Shown one piece after another: positions 31,908 through 39,018 of a stretch of DNA of 39,018 nt (its first letter is position 1; every line of letters begins with the position of its first letter). The stretch comes from Microbacteriaceae bacterium. GTDB lineage: Bacteria > Actinomycetota > Actinomycetes > Actinomycetales > Microbacteriaceae. Location: assembly GCA_024642605.1 (NCBI GenBank), contig JAHEAT010000009.1:1-39018 (forward strand), in the 5' to 3' direction. The notes beneath the pieces were generated by a model, which saw nothing but the letters and a program-made list of their open reading frames with translations, was not told the DNA's origin and ran no database searches. The translations under genes were made by a program, and so were the position numbers.

Positions 31908-31936
31908 ATTTTAGTTGGTACAAAGGGTTGCAGCAA
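31908..31936 (-). promoter_or_regulatory. Candidate tRNA-Gln promoter embedded in the gltX 3' end
   Basis: On the minus strand TTGCTG (31936-31931), a 17-nt spacer and TAAAAT (31913-31908) form a plausible promoter. The -10 box includes the gltX stop codon. Transcription would start near 31901, about 35 nt upstream of the tRNA, producing a pre-tRNA with a hairpin leader. Confidence 0.45.
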
Positions 31937-33425
31937 ACGCCTTCAAGCGCTCGATGGTTTCGTGCTTACCGAGAATTTCCATCGACTCAAACAGCGGCGG
32001 CGAGATGCGTCGACCCGAAATGCCTGTGCGCAAAGGCCCAAAAGCTAAGCGCGGCTTGAGTTGCAGCTCGTCGATGAGCTTGGAGTTGAGTGCATCCTGG
32101 ATGTTCGCAGCACTGAACTCTTCGATGCCCTCGAGCACCTCGGCCGCTACAGAGAGAATGCCGGTGGTGTTCTCTGGCAGACCCTCTACGGCGTCGGCCT
32201 CGAAGACGATTTGATCGGAAGTCTTAAACAGAAAGCCGAGCATTGCTTCAGCTTCGCTCAACACCACGATGCGCTCCTGTATAAGCGGCGCACCCAGTCT
32301 GAGAATGTGCTGCTCACGCGGGGTTAGCGCATCGCCTACCAACTGAGACTTTTGCAGGTATGGAATGAGGCGAGCTTCGAAGTCGGCAGCCTCGAGCAAA
32401 CGAATGTGAGAGGCGTTAATGGAGTCGGCCTTCTTCTGGTCGAAGCGAGCCGGGTTTGGGTTGACGTTTACAACGTCGAAGTTTTCGGCGAGTTCGGAAA
32501 GGGTGAAAATGTCGCGCTCGGCGCTGATGCCCCATCCGAGCAGGGCTAGGTAGTTGAGCAGACCCTCAGGAATGAAGCCGCGGTCGCGGTGGTGAAAAAT
32601 GTTCGACTCTGGGTCGCGCTTGCTCAGCTTTTTGTTGCCATCACCCATTACGTAAGGCAGGTGACCGAACTGCGGAATGAACTTGGTGATTCCAGCCTCG
32701 AACATGGCGTTGTAAAGGGCAATCTGTCGCGGGGTTGACGACAGCAGATCTTCACCTCGAAGAACGTGCGTAATTCCCATGAGTGCATCGTCAACCGGGT
32801 TGACCAAGGTGTAAAGGGGTTGGCCGTTGGGTCGAACCACTACGAAGTCAGGAAATGAGCCGGCAGGAAAAGTGATTTCGCCGCGAACCAGGTCGGTAAA
32901 CGAAATGTCTACGTCTGGAACTCTTAGGCGAAGTGCTGGCGAAACATCGTCTTTGCGATACCTTTCGGCCTCGGATGCATCGCGCTCCCAGTTACCGTAA
33001 CCGAGCTGCTTTGCGCGACCCTCGGCTTCGTTACGAGCATCGATGTCTTCCCCGCTCATGTATGACTCGTAAAGGTGACCGGCATCCTTGAGTTTTTGGA
33101 TCACCTCGGCATAGATCTCGGTGCGTTGCGACTGGCGGTATGGCTCGTTCGGGCCACCCACTCCAACGCCTTCGTCCCAATTAAGACCTAGCCACGAAAG
33201 TGCGTCGAGAATCATCTCGAAAGACTCTTCGCTATCGCGCTCTGCATCGGTGTCTTCTATACGGAAGACGAACTTGCCTCCTGTGTGGCGCGCATAGGCC
33301 CAGTTGAATAGTGCCGTGCGCACGAGTCCAACGTGCGGGGTGCCGGTTGGCGATGGGCAGAATCGCACCACCACATCTGAACCGGTGGCGGTGGAGAAAG
33401 GCGCAGTAATCGCAGAAGAAGTCAT
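31911..33425 (-). CDS. gltX: Glutamate--tRNA ligase (GluRS)
   Basis: This 504-residue class I synthetase attaches Glu to tRNA-Glu and, in bacteria without GlnRS, also to tRNA-Gln. The nucleotide-binding signature is [18 protein letters not shown], a HIGH variant near residue 25. The second signature is [10 protein letters not shown] (KMSKS variant) in the middle. The C-terminal helical anticodon-binding region completes a normal length. I chose the ATG at 33425, with GAAGG just upstream; an in-frame start at 33479 would extend into the FAH gene's stop. It follows the FAH gene by 46 nt and precedes tRNA-Gln. Discrimination against tRNA-Gln cannot be judged reliably by eye. Confidence 0.94.
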   Translation of the reverse strand: MTSSAITAPFSTATGSDVVVRFCPSPTGTPHVGLVRTALFNWAYARHTGGKFVFRIEDTDAERDSEESFEMILDALSWLGLNWDEGVGVGGPNEPYRQSQRTEIYAEVIQKLKDAGHLYESYMSGEDIDARNEAEGRAKQLGYGNWERDASEAERYRKDDVSPALRLRVPDVDISFTDLVRGEITFPAGSFPDFVVVRPNGQPLYTLVNPVDDALMGITHVLRGEDLLSSTPRQIALYNAMFEAGITKFIPQFGHLPYVMGDGNKKLSKRDPESNIFHHRDRGFIPEGLLNYLALLGWGISAERDIFTLSELAENFDVVNVNPNPARFDQKKADSINASHIRLLEAADFEARLIPYLQKSQLVGDALTPREQHILRLGAPLIQERIVVLSEAEAMLGFLFKTSDQIVFEADAVEGLPENTTGILSVAAEVLEGIEEFSAANIQDALNSKLIDELQLKPRLAFGPLRTGISGRRISPPLFESMEILGKHETIERLKAFAATLCTN

Positions 33426-33471
33426 TGTGCCTTCAAGTTTAGTTGGCGAGCCGTTTTGAGCCGATTTGGAA

Positions 33472-34230
33472 CTAGGCAACAGTGTTGGTGAGCGTGCCGA
33501 TTCCCTCGATAGAAATTTCGACCACCTGACCAGACTCGATGCGACCGATTCCTGCTGGGGTTCCGGTGAGAATTACATCGCCCGGAAGCAGAGTCATGGC
33601 TTGCGATACGTGTTGGATGATTCTAGGGACCTTGTGAATGAGAAGGTCGACGCTGGCGTGCTGGCGCAGCTCGCCATCAACGCGGGTTTCGAGCGTTTGC
33701 CCGTCGACGTCAAACTCGGTTTCGATCCACGGGCCCAGGGGGCAGAACGTGTCGAAACCTTTGGCTCGAGTCCACTGACCATCGCGGTCTTGAATGTCGC
33801 GTGCCGTTACGTCGTTGGCAATGGTGAAACCCCAAACGTACTTGAGTGCATCGGCTTCTGAGACATTCTTGGCGATGTCTCCGATCACGATCGCAAGTTC
33901 ACCCTCGTGGTCGACTCGCTCAGAGATGGCAGGCAACACGATGCTTTCGCCGTCGCCGATCAGCGAGGTGGTTGGCTTCAAAAAGATGAGCGGCTCTTTA
34001 GGCGCTGCACCACCCATTTCGGCCGCGTGGTCGGCGTAGTTTTTGCCAATGCAAACAATCTTCGATGTCGGCAGAGTGGGCGGCAACAACTGCACGTCTT
34101 TGAGTGGCACACGCTCCCCCGTGGTTTCGTAACCCGAAAACAGCGGGTGGCCTTTGAATACGACAAGCTCGGGGCCATCGACTAGACCAAACCGCACCTC
34201 ACCGGCGATGCTGAACTTTGCGATGCGCAT
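33472..34230 (-). CDS. Fumarylacetoacetate hydrolase (FAH) family protein
   Basis: This 252-residue protein has the FAH fold: an N-terminal beta domain, then [17 protein letters not shown] and [13 protein letters not shown]. The metal-binding glutamates lie in the [11 protein letters not shown] segment, and [14 protein letters not shown] and [13 protein letters not shown] follow. Members are Mg2+-dependent C-C hydrolases, decarboxylases or oxaloacetate tautomerases; small bacterial ones like this are often acylpyruvase or oxaloacetate-processing enzymes. Its place between ilvE and gltX is conserved in many actinobacteria, which argues for a housekeeping (metabolite clean-up) role rather than aromatic catabolism, but this is inference. 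Its ATG overlaps the ilvE stop by 1 nt. Confidence 0.85.
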   Translation of the reverse strand: MRIAKFSIAGEVRFGLVDGPELVVFKGHPLFSGYETTGERVPLKDVQLLPPTLPTSKIVCIGKNYADHAAEMGGAAPKEPLIFLKPTTSLIGDGESIVLPAISERVDHEGELAIVIGDIAKNVSEADALKYVWGFTIANDVTARDIQDRDGQWTRAKGFDTFCPLGPWIETEFDVDGQTLETRVDGELRQHASVDLLIHKVPRIIQHVSQAMTLLPGDVILTGTPAGIGRIESGQVVEISIEGIGTLTNTVA

Positions 34231-35318
34231 TAGGCGAGACGAAGCATCCAGTTGTGGCGGTCTTCGACGCGACCGTATTGAATTCCGGTGAGCTCCTCGC
34301 GCAAACTCGCGGTTAGCGCGCCTGGTTCGGCGTCAGCTGAACCGATGATTTCAAGGCGACTCTTGAACTGCCCAACCGGCGTGATTACCGCTGCGGTTCC
34401 GCAAGCAAAGACCTCGACGATTTCACCCGAGTTGATTCCAGAGCGAACCTCTTCGAAAGTGACCTTGCGTTCTTGAATTGCGATGCCGCGGTCTTTGATG
34501 AGCTGGATCACCGAGTTGCGCGTGATTCCGCGCAAAATCGTGCCGTCAAGGCTAGGTGTTGCCACGTGACCGTCTTTGAAGACGAAGAACAGATTCATGC
34601 CGCCGAGTTCTTCGATGTAGGTGCCGGTCTCGGCATCGAGAAACATGACCTGCGAGCATCCGTGTTCGTAACCCTCGTTTTGCGCCTGCAATGAGGCGGC
34701 GTAGTTACCGCCGGTCTTGGCTTCGCCGGTGCCGTGCTTGCCGGCGCGTGCCGAGTCGAGAGCAATCCAGATTGATACTGGCTTCAAACCACCGGTGAAG
34801 TACGGGCCTACTGGGCTAGCGATCACGCGGTACTCTGCGCGGTGAGCCGCACGCACACCGAGAAAGTCTTCGGCGGCGATTTCGAACGGTCGAATGTATA
34901 GGGTCTTTTCGTTGACCGGCTCGGGCACCCAATCGCCATCTACAGCAATCAGTTGGCGCAGTGACTCAACAAAGAGTTCTTCTGGCACCTCGGGCAGAGC
35001 CATGCGGCGCGCGCTGGCCTGTAGACGTCGAGCATTATCGTAAGGGCGGAAAGTCCAGATCGAACCGTCGTCGTGGCGATAAGCCTTGATGCCTTCGAAG
35101 ATTTCTTGCCCGTAGTGCAGCACGGCTGCGGCCGGGTCCATGAGGATCGGTCCGTAGGGCACAACCTCGGCGCTCACCCACCCCTTGTCTTTCTCCCAGA
35201 CGCAAACAACCTGGTGATCGGTGCGATACTGTCCAAAAACAGGGGCAGCCAAAACCTCGTCGCGCTCAGCAGTAGGCAGCGGGTTGGTGTTGCGAGTGAC
35301 TTTGAACTCAATGGTCAT
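34230..35318 (-). CDS. ilvE: Branched-chain amino acid aminotransferase IlvE
   Basis: This PLP enzyme of about 362 residues (fold type IV) performs the last step of Leu, Ile and Val synthesis, transferring the amino group from Glu. The catalytic lysine is visible in GEAKTGGNYAASLQAQ. Other hallmarks are LHYGQEIFEGIKAYR, RPYDNARRLQASARRMALPE, and TPSLDGTILRGITRNSVIQL. I chose the ATG at 35318 (MTIEFKVTRNTNP), the usual family start, with only a weak GAG upstream. An earlier in-frame start at 35405 would overlap leuB. The gene follows leuB by 19 nt, so the final two leucine steps are co-expressed. Confidence 0.94.
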   Translation of the reverse strand: MTIEFKVTRNTNPLPTAERDEVLAAPVFGQYRTDHQVVCVWEKDKGWVSAEVVPYGPILMDPAAAVLHYGQEIFEGIKAYRHDDGSIWTFRPYDNARRLQASARRMALPEVPEELFVESLRQLIAVDGDWVPEPVNEKTLYIRPFEIAAEDFLGVRAAHRAEYRVIASPVGPYFTGGLKPVSIWIALDSARAGKHGTGEAKTGGNYAASLQAQNEGYEHGCSQVMFLDAETGTYIEELGGMNLFFVFKDGHVATPSLDGTILRGITRNSVIQLIKDRGIAIQERKVTFEEVRSGINSGEIVEVFACGTAAVITPVGQFKSRLEIIGSADAEPGALTASLREELTGIQYGRVEDRHNWMLRLA

Positions 35319-35337
35319 TTGCTCGGATGCTTTCTGC

Positions 35338-36375
35338 TTAGAGTCTCGCGAAGATGCTGGCGGCAACCTGATCGGTGGTGCGTTTTTCGTCGCCACGCGA
35401 AACAAGGTCGTCGGCTACGGCACGCTCAATGCGCGCGGCGGCAACGTGCTGCTTAAGGTGTTCGAGCAGAAGCGCTGCTGAGAGAATAGCTGCGGTTGGA
35501 TCGGCAAGGTTCTTGCCAGCGATGTCGGGAGCCGAACCGTGTACCGGTTCGAACATGCTCGGAAAAGTGCCATCTGGGTTGATGTTGCCCGACGCGCCAA
35601 GGCCGATGCCGCCACCGATTGCGGCTGCGAGGTCGGTGAGAATGTCGCCAAAAAGGTTGTCGGTTACTATCACGTCGAAGCGCTCCGGGTCGGTGACCAT
35701 AAAGATGGTTGCAGCGTCGATGTGAAGGTAGTCGACCTTAACCGCAGGAAACTGCTCGGCAACACGGTTTACGGTGTTCTGCCACAGCCAGCCGGCGTGA
35801 ACCAAAACATTGTGCTTGTGCACGAGTGTGATCTTCTTGCGGTCGCGGTTGCTGGCGAGTTCGAATGCGTAACGAACCAGGCGCTCGACGCCGAAGGCGG
35901 TGTTCACCGAAACCTCGTTGGCTACCTCATAAGGTGTGCCAACGCGAATGGCTCCGCCGTTGCCGACATAAGGCCCTTCGGTACCTTCGCGAACCACAAC
36001 AAAGTCGACGTTGCCGGGTTCGGCTAGCGGCGAAACAACACCAGGGTAAAGCTTGGTTGGTCGCAGGTTTACGTAGTGGTCAAAGCTGAAGCGCAGCTTT
36101 AGAAGCAGTTGACGCTCTAGCACCCCAGAGGCAACACGTGGGTCGCCGATGGCACCAAGCAGGATTGCATCGTGGGTTTTGAGAGACTCTAGGTCGGCTG
36201 TGGTTAGGGTTTCGCCGGTGGCAAGATAACGGCGCGCACCTAGATCGTATTCGGTAGTTTGAAACTCAACGCCCGAACCTATGGTGACGCGGTTGATCGC
36301 TTCGAGCGCTACAGCGGTTACCTCTGGGCCAATGCCGTCGCCGCCAATTACTCCGATGTCATAAACGCGTGTCAC
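35338..36375 (-). CDS. leuB: 3-isopropylmalate dehydrogenase LeuB
   Basis: This 345-residue NAD-dependent beta-decarboxylating dehydrogenase oxidises 3-isopropylmalate to 2-ketoisocaproate. Visible motifs are [26 protein letters not shown], the substrate-binding [13 protein letters not shown], the [23 protein letters not shown] metal/NAD segment and [13 protein letters not shown]. The GTG at 36375 has AGGA about 7 nt upstream and was chosen because it opens on the family start. It leads the leuB-ilvE-FAH-gltX run. The 83 bp upstream include TAAAGT-like -10 sequences but no leader-peptide attenuator that I can see. Confidence 0.95.
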   Translation of the reverse strand: MTRVYDIGVIGGDGIGPEVTAVALEAINRVTIGSGVEFQTTEYDLGARRYLATGETLTTADLESLKTHDAILLGAIGDPRVASGVLERQLLLKLRFSFDHYVNLRPTKLYPGVVSPLAEPGNVDFVVVREGTEGPYVGNGGAIRVGTPYEVANEVSVNTAFGVERLVRYAFELASNRDRKKITLVHKHNVLVHAGWLWQNTVNRVAEQFPAVKVDYLHIDAATIFMVTDPERFDVIVTDNLFGDILTDLAAAIGGGIGLGASGNINPDGTFPSMFEPVHGSAPDIAGKNLADPTAAILSAALLLEHLKQHVAAARIERAVADDLVSRGDEKRTTDQVAASIFARL

Positions 36376-36458
36376 TTTGATTCCTAAGTCGAGTCGATTA
36401 CCTCAACTTTACTGCCCACTGAGGCGCAATACAGGAGTGGAAGCCGCGGCAGTCGAAC

Positions 36459-37136
36459 CTAGCGAACGGTTGCCTTGAGCACCAAAGTGATCGACGGCTT
36501 GAGGCCATCCTTGGTTTGCACCTGGCCATCGCGAAGCTCGCAAACCTCTACCTGCAGCGGTAGGGCGGCGCAAATCTGAGTCATGCTTTCAACCGAAGGC
36601 AGCACGGCTGGGTCTTGCGGCCCACCGAAACCAACACCAAGGTTCTCTCTGGCGTGCCAAACACCCACCAAAGTGCCGCCCGGCTTTAGTTGACTAACAA
36701 GATTCTTTAGTGACGCAGCCAGCAGAGACTGGTCAACCTGCAGATAGGGCACTATGCCTAGGTCGGCGGACGCAAGACCTGATTTAAAATCGACGCCCGA
36801 GGCACACAGCACTTGAACACGCTCGCTCACTCCACGCTCGGCGGCAAACTGAGTGCACTTCTGCAATCCAACCGGGCTGATGTCGACGTTTTCAACCGTC
36901 CATCCGTGCTCGGCCAACCAAATGGTGTTGCGCCCTTCGCCACCGGCGAGGTCGATAGCCACGCCAGGGGTTAGCGGCTCACAGAATTCAACGATGAAAC
37001 GGTTCGCCGTTTTGGTATAGATGAAGGCTTCAGTTTCGTACTTAGCGTTCCAGTAAGCAGAAGGGGTGATGGCTGGTTTACCAAAGATGCGCCTGAGAAT
37101 GCGTTTGAACAACTTGGTGCCAGAAGATTCCGTCAT
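36459..37136 (-). CDS. Class I SAM-dependent methyltransferase (TehB/UbiE-like)
   Basis: This 225-residue protein contains the methyltransferase fold: an N-terminal YWNAKYETEAFIYTKTANRFIVE segment, SAM motif I VAIDLAGGEGRNTIWLAEHGWTVENVDISPVGLQK, then DLGIVPYLQVDQSLLAASLKNLVSQLKPGGTLVGVW. The AIDLAGGEGRNTIWLA pattern resembles TehB-like and thiol/small-molecule methyltransferases. No acceptor can be named; tellurite or toxic-compound methylation and metabolite modification are possible. The basic first 20 residues are unusual for the family. The ATG lies 6 nt after a TAGACT -10 box. It is divergent from the rhodanese gene. Confidence 0.82.
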   Translation of the reverse strand: MTESSGTKLFKRILRRIFGKPAITPSAYWNAKYETEAFIYTKTANRFIVEFCEPLTPGVAIDLAGGEGRNTIWLAEHGWTVENVDISPVGLQKCTQFAAERGVSERVQVLCASGVDFKSGLASADLGIVPYLQVDQSLLAASLKNLVSQLKPGGTLVGVWHARENLGVGFGGPQDPAVLPSVESMTQICAALPLQVEVCELRDGQVQTKDGLKPSITLVLKATVR

Positions 37137-37148
37137 GGTTGCAGTCTA
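37137..37148 (-). promoter_or_regulatory. -10 box 6 nt before the methyltransferase ATG (leaderless)
   Basis: On the minus strand TAGACT (37148-37143) is followed by GCAACC and the ATG at 37136, with no Shine-Dalgarno sequence. The divergent rhodanese gene, by contrast, has a clear AAGAAGG. Confidence 0.5.
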
Positions 37149-37178
37149 AACTTTTGGCTATAGAAAGAAGGTTTCACC

Positions 37179-37496
37179 ATGGCCCACGAAATCAACGTCT
37201 CCGACCTAGCGCTAGAGATTCAGACCAACGCATACGTTCTTGACGTCCGCGAAGACCACGAGTTCGAAGATGGCCACGTGCCAACCGCTCACCACATGCC
37301 GCTGGGGGTAGTTCCAGACCGCTACCTCGAGATTCCTCAGGGCGAGAAGATTTTTGTTATTTGCAAGTCGGGCCGTCGCAGCCAAGTTGCTGCCGACTTT
37401 CTAGTTGGCAAGGGTTTCGACGCTGTCTCGATCGAGGGTGGCACCGATGGCTGGGTCGCCTCGGGCCGCGAAGTGTCGTTCGCCGATAGCCTCTAA
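37179..37496 (+). CDS. Rhodanese-like domain protein
   Basis: This 105-residue single-domain rhodanese has VLDVREDHEFEDGHVPTAHHMPLG followed by the active-site loop ICKSGRRSQVAADFL (Cys62 as the persulfide cysteine, loop 62-68) and GGTDGWVASGRE at the C-terminus. Such GlpE-sized proteins transfer sulfane sulfur from thiosulfate or carry it as a persulfide in the cytosol. The partner and acceptor are unknown. The ATG at 37179 is preceded by AAGAAGG with 7-nt spacing. It ends at the strong terminator shared with serA. Confidence 0.9.
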   Translation: MAHEINVSDLALEIQTNAYVLDVREDHEFEDGHVPTAHHMPLGVVPDRYLEIPQGEKIFVICKSGRRSQVAADFLVGKGFDAVSIEGGTDGWVASGREVSFADSL

Positions 37497-37502
37497 TTAG
37501 TT

Positions 37503-37542
37503 AAAGTAAAAGACCCCGGATCGCTCCGGGGTCTTTTACTTT
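37503..37542. terminator. Very strong bidirectional intrinsic terminator
   Basis: The arms at 37503-37520 and 37525-37542 are perfectly complementary over 18 bp, with a GACCCCGGA core and a TCGC tetraloop. They read as stem plus T-run in both directions. It ends the convergent rhodanese and serA transcripts. Confidence 0.95.
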
Positions 37543-37545
37543 GTA

Positions 37546-39018
37546 TTAGTGAACCGTTAGGTCGATGGCCTTCATGGTGTCGGCTTCGATTGCAACTCGA
37601 ACCTTCTCGAGAACCTCGGCCGGAACCGGCGAATCGACGGTGATGACCGAAAGTGCTTTTCCGCCCTTTTGCTGGCGAGCAATCTGCATGGCCGCAATGT
37701 TTACGCCAGCTTCGGCGAAAGCCTGACCGTAAACGGCCACGATGCCTGGGCGGTCGCCGTAAACCATGAGCACCAGGTGCTCAGCCATGGCCAGCTCAAC
37801 CTCATAGCCGTTGATTGCCACGATCTTTTGAGCCAGCTTCGGCCCGATCACTGTGCCAGAAACCGATGCGGTCGTGCCATCCGAGAGAACCGCACGAATG
37901 GTGGTGACGTTACGGTATTCGTCGCTCTTCGAATCGGTGGTGAGTTTGACATCGACGCCGCGCTGCTCTGCAAGCAGTGGTGCGTTCACGTATGAAACCT
38001 GATCGGTGACTGCGTTCTCGAAGAAGCCCTTGAGGCCGGCGAGCTTTAGAACCGAAACATCGTGCGCAGCAATCTCGCCGCGAACCTCAACTTCGATAGC
38101 CGAAACATTGCCACCCGAGAGGCCAAACAGAATCTGACCCATGTTCTCCATTAGCGAGATACCGGGCTTCACCGAAGAGTCGATGTTTCCACCGGCAACG
38201 TTCACGGCATCTGGCACCAGGTCTCCGGCGAGTGCCAGTCGAACAGACTTGGCTACCGAAATGCCAGCCTTCTCCTGTGCTTCATCGGTTGATGCGCCGA
38301 GGTGCGGTGTAACGATTATGTTGTCTAGTTCGAGAAGCGGTGAATTCTTAGGTGGCTCCTGCACAAACACGTCGAGACCTGCGCCAGCAATGCGGTTCGA
38401 CTTTAGGGCTGCGTAAAGGGCCGCCTCGTCGATGATTCCACCTCGCGATGCGTTGACGATGCGCAGGTTCGGCTTGGCGATTGCAAACTGTGCCTCACCG
38501 ATCATCCCTGTGGTTTCTGGGGTCTTCGGAATGTGGATGGTGATGAAGTCGGCGCGCTTCATGGCGTCTTCAAGGCTGACCAACTCAACACCGATCTGTT
38601 CGGCGCGAGCCGGAGTTACGTATGGGTCGAAACCGATGAGAGTCGCACCGAAACCGCGAAGACGTTCGGCAACCAGGGTGCCGATGCGGCCGAGACCGAT
38701 AATCGCGATGGTCTTTTCGTATAGTTCAACACCGGTGAACTTGGAGCGCTTCCACTCGCCTGCCTTTAGTGAGGCGTTGGCATCTGGGATGAATCGCGCG
38801 AGCGAGAAGATGTGGCCAATGGCAAGTTCGGCTGCCGAGATGACGTTTGAGGTTGGTGCGTTGACCACCATCACACCCGCGGTGGTGGCCGCCTTGATGT
38901 CTACGTTGTCAAACCCAACACCGGCGCGCGCAACTACTTTGAGCTTTGGTGCTGCTGCGATTGCTTCGGCGTCTACCTGGGTTGCCGAGCGAACCAGAAT
39001 GGCGTCGGCATTGGCAAG
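37546..39018 (-). CDS. serA: D-3-phosphoglycerate dehydrogenase SerA (5' end beyond the window)
   Basis: The frame is open from the right edge (39018) to a TAA at 37546, giving about 490 residues; roughly the first 40 residues of a 530-residue protein are missing. It oxidises 3-phosphoglycerate to 3-phosphohydroxypyruvate, the first step of serine synthesis. Visible are RAGVGFDNVDI near the edge, the NAD-binding GLGRIGTLVAERLRGFGATLIGFDP, IHIPKTPETTGMIG and a histidine-containing VTPHLGASTDEAQEKAG. Next comes the intervening (ASB) domain of actinobacterial-type SerA, and finally a C-terminal ACT domain (LVLMVYGDRPGIVAVYGQAFAEAGVNIAAMQIAR) that probably senses serine. It probably heads the transcript ending at the strong terminator. 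Confidence 0.95.
   Translation of the reverse strand, partial: LANADAILVRSATQVDAEAIAAAPKLKVVARAGVGFDNVDIKAATTAGVMVVNAPTSNVISAAELAIGHIFSLARFIPDANASLKAGEWKRSKFTGVELYEKTIAIIGLGRIGTLVAERLRGFGATLIGFDPYVTPARAEQIGVELVSLEDAMKRADFITIHIPKTPETTGMIGEAQFAIAKPNLRIVNASRGGIIDEAALYAALKSNRIAGAGLDVFVQEPPKNSPLLELDNIIVTPHLGASTDEAQEKAGISVAKSVRLALAGDLVPDAVNVAGGNIDSSVKPGISLMENMGQILFGLSGGNVSAIEVEVRGEIAAHDVSVLKLAGLKGFFENAVTDQVSYVNAPLLAEQRGVDVKLTTDSKSDEYRNVTTIRAVLSDGTTASVSGTVIGPKLAQKIVAINGYEVELAMAEHLVLMVYGDRPGIVAVYGQAFAEAGVNIAAMQIARQQKGGKALSVITVDSPVPAEVLEKVRVAIEADTMKAIDLTVH

Overview
This window looks like core chromosome from a small-genome actinobacterium, most likely Microbacteriaceae and plausibly a freshwater 'Luna'-type relative. 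That is inferred from gene content, not from a search. The supporting signs are actinobacterial marker families (a DUF3117 mini-protein, a DUF3515 lipoprotein, an Mrp ATPase without the CxxC pair), GluRS next to a tRNA-Gln gene, frequent GTG starts, moderate GC, near-zero intergenic space, and many genes whose start codon lies only 6-7 nt after a TANNNT -10 box (likely leaderless mRNAs). I see no insertion sequence, prophage, integrase or CRISPR array.

Layout, left to right. 1-3060: an Arg/Gly-rich C-terminal tail (probably of an RNA helicase), a PHP phosphoesterase, an aminopeptidase P and a YflT-like stress protein. 3107-7503: a tight plus-strand operon of a soluble PRC/MgtE-N/CBS protein, a DUF1003 membrane protein, an Mrp ATPase and a succinate-semialdehyde-type dehydrogenase. 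7556-8605: divergent tatB and O-methyltransferase. 8602-9925: an accessory-looking islet with a DUF2975 membrane protein and YozG-like XRE regulator, a perfect 11+11 bp inverted repeat, a divergent four-cysteine secreted protein of unknown family, and a strong terminator. 9933-14990: DUF3117, a PIG-V-like membrane mannosyltransferase, dapE and dapD (divergent, lysine/peptidoglycan pathway), thiL and a DUF3515 lipoprotein. 14987-21223: a compact minus-strand operon leuC-leuD-murA-plsC-gpsA-ddl, combining leucine synthesis, cell-wall precursor synthesis and phospholipid synthesis. 21283-22518: an MFS transporter. 22539-27660: a BMP-type nucleoside ABC importer (lipoprotein, ATPase, two permeases), with a stem-loop after the lipoprotein gene. 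27885-31002: tRNA-Glu(CTC), a diacylglycerol-kinase-family enzyme and a CopB-type (CPH) copper/silver ATPase whose N-terminus is built from an 18-bp tandem repeat. 31107-36375: an MBL-fold hydrolase, tRNA-Gln(CTG), and the minus-strand cluster leuB-ilvE-FAH-gltX. 36459-39018: a SAM methyltransferase, a rhodanese protein, a strong bidirectional terminator and the 3' part of serA, which runs off the right edge.

Together the genes cover branched-chain amino acid, serine and lysine/DAP synthesis, the first and late cytoplasmic steps of peptidoglycan precursor synthesis, phosphatidic acid synthesis, and Glu/Gln tRNA supply. The least explained parts are the DUF2975/XRE/secreted-protein islet with its operator, the membrane-less MgtE-like protein paired with DUF1003, and several regulatory DNA structures. 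Most of the remainder is ordinary housekeeping.
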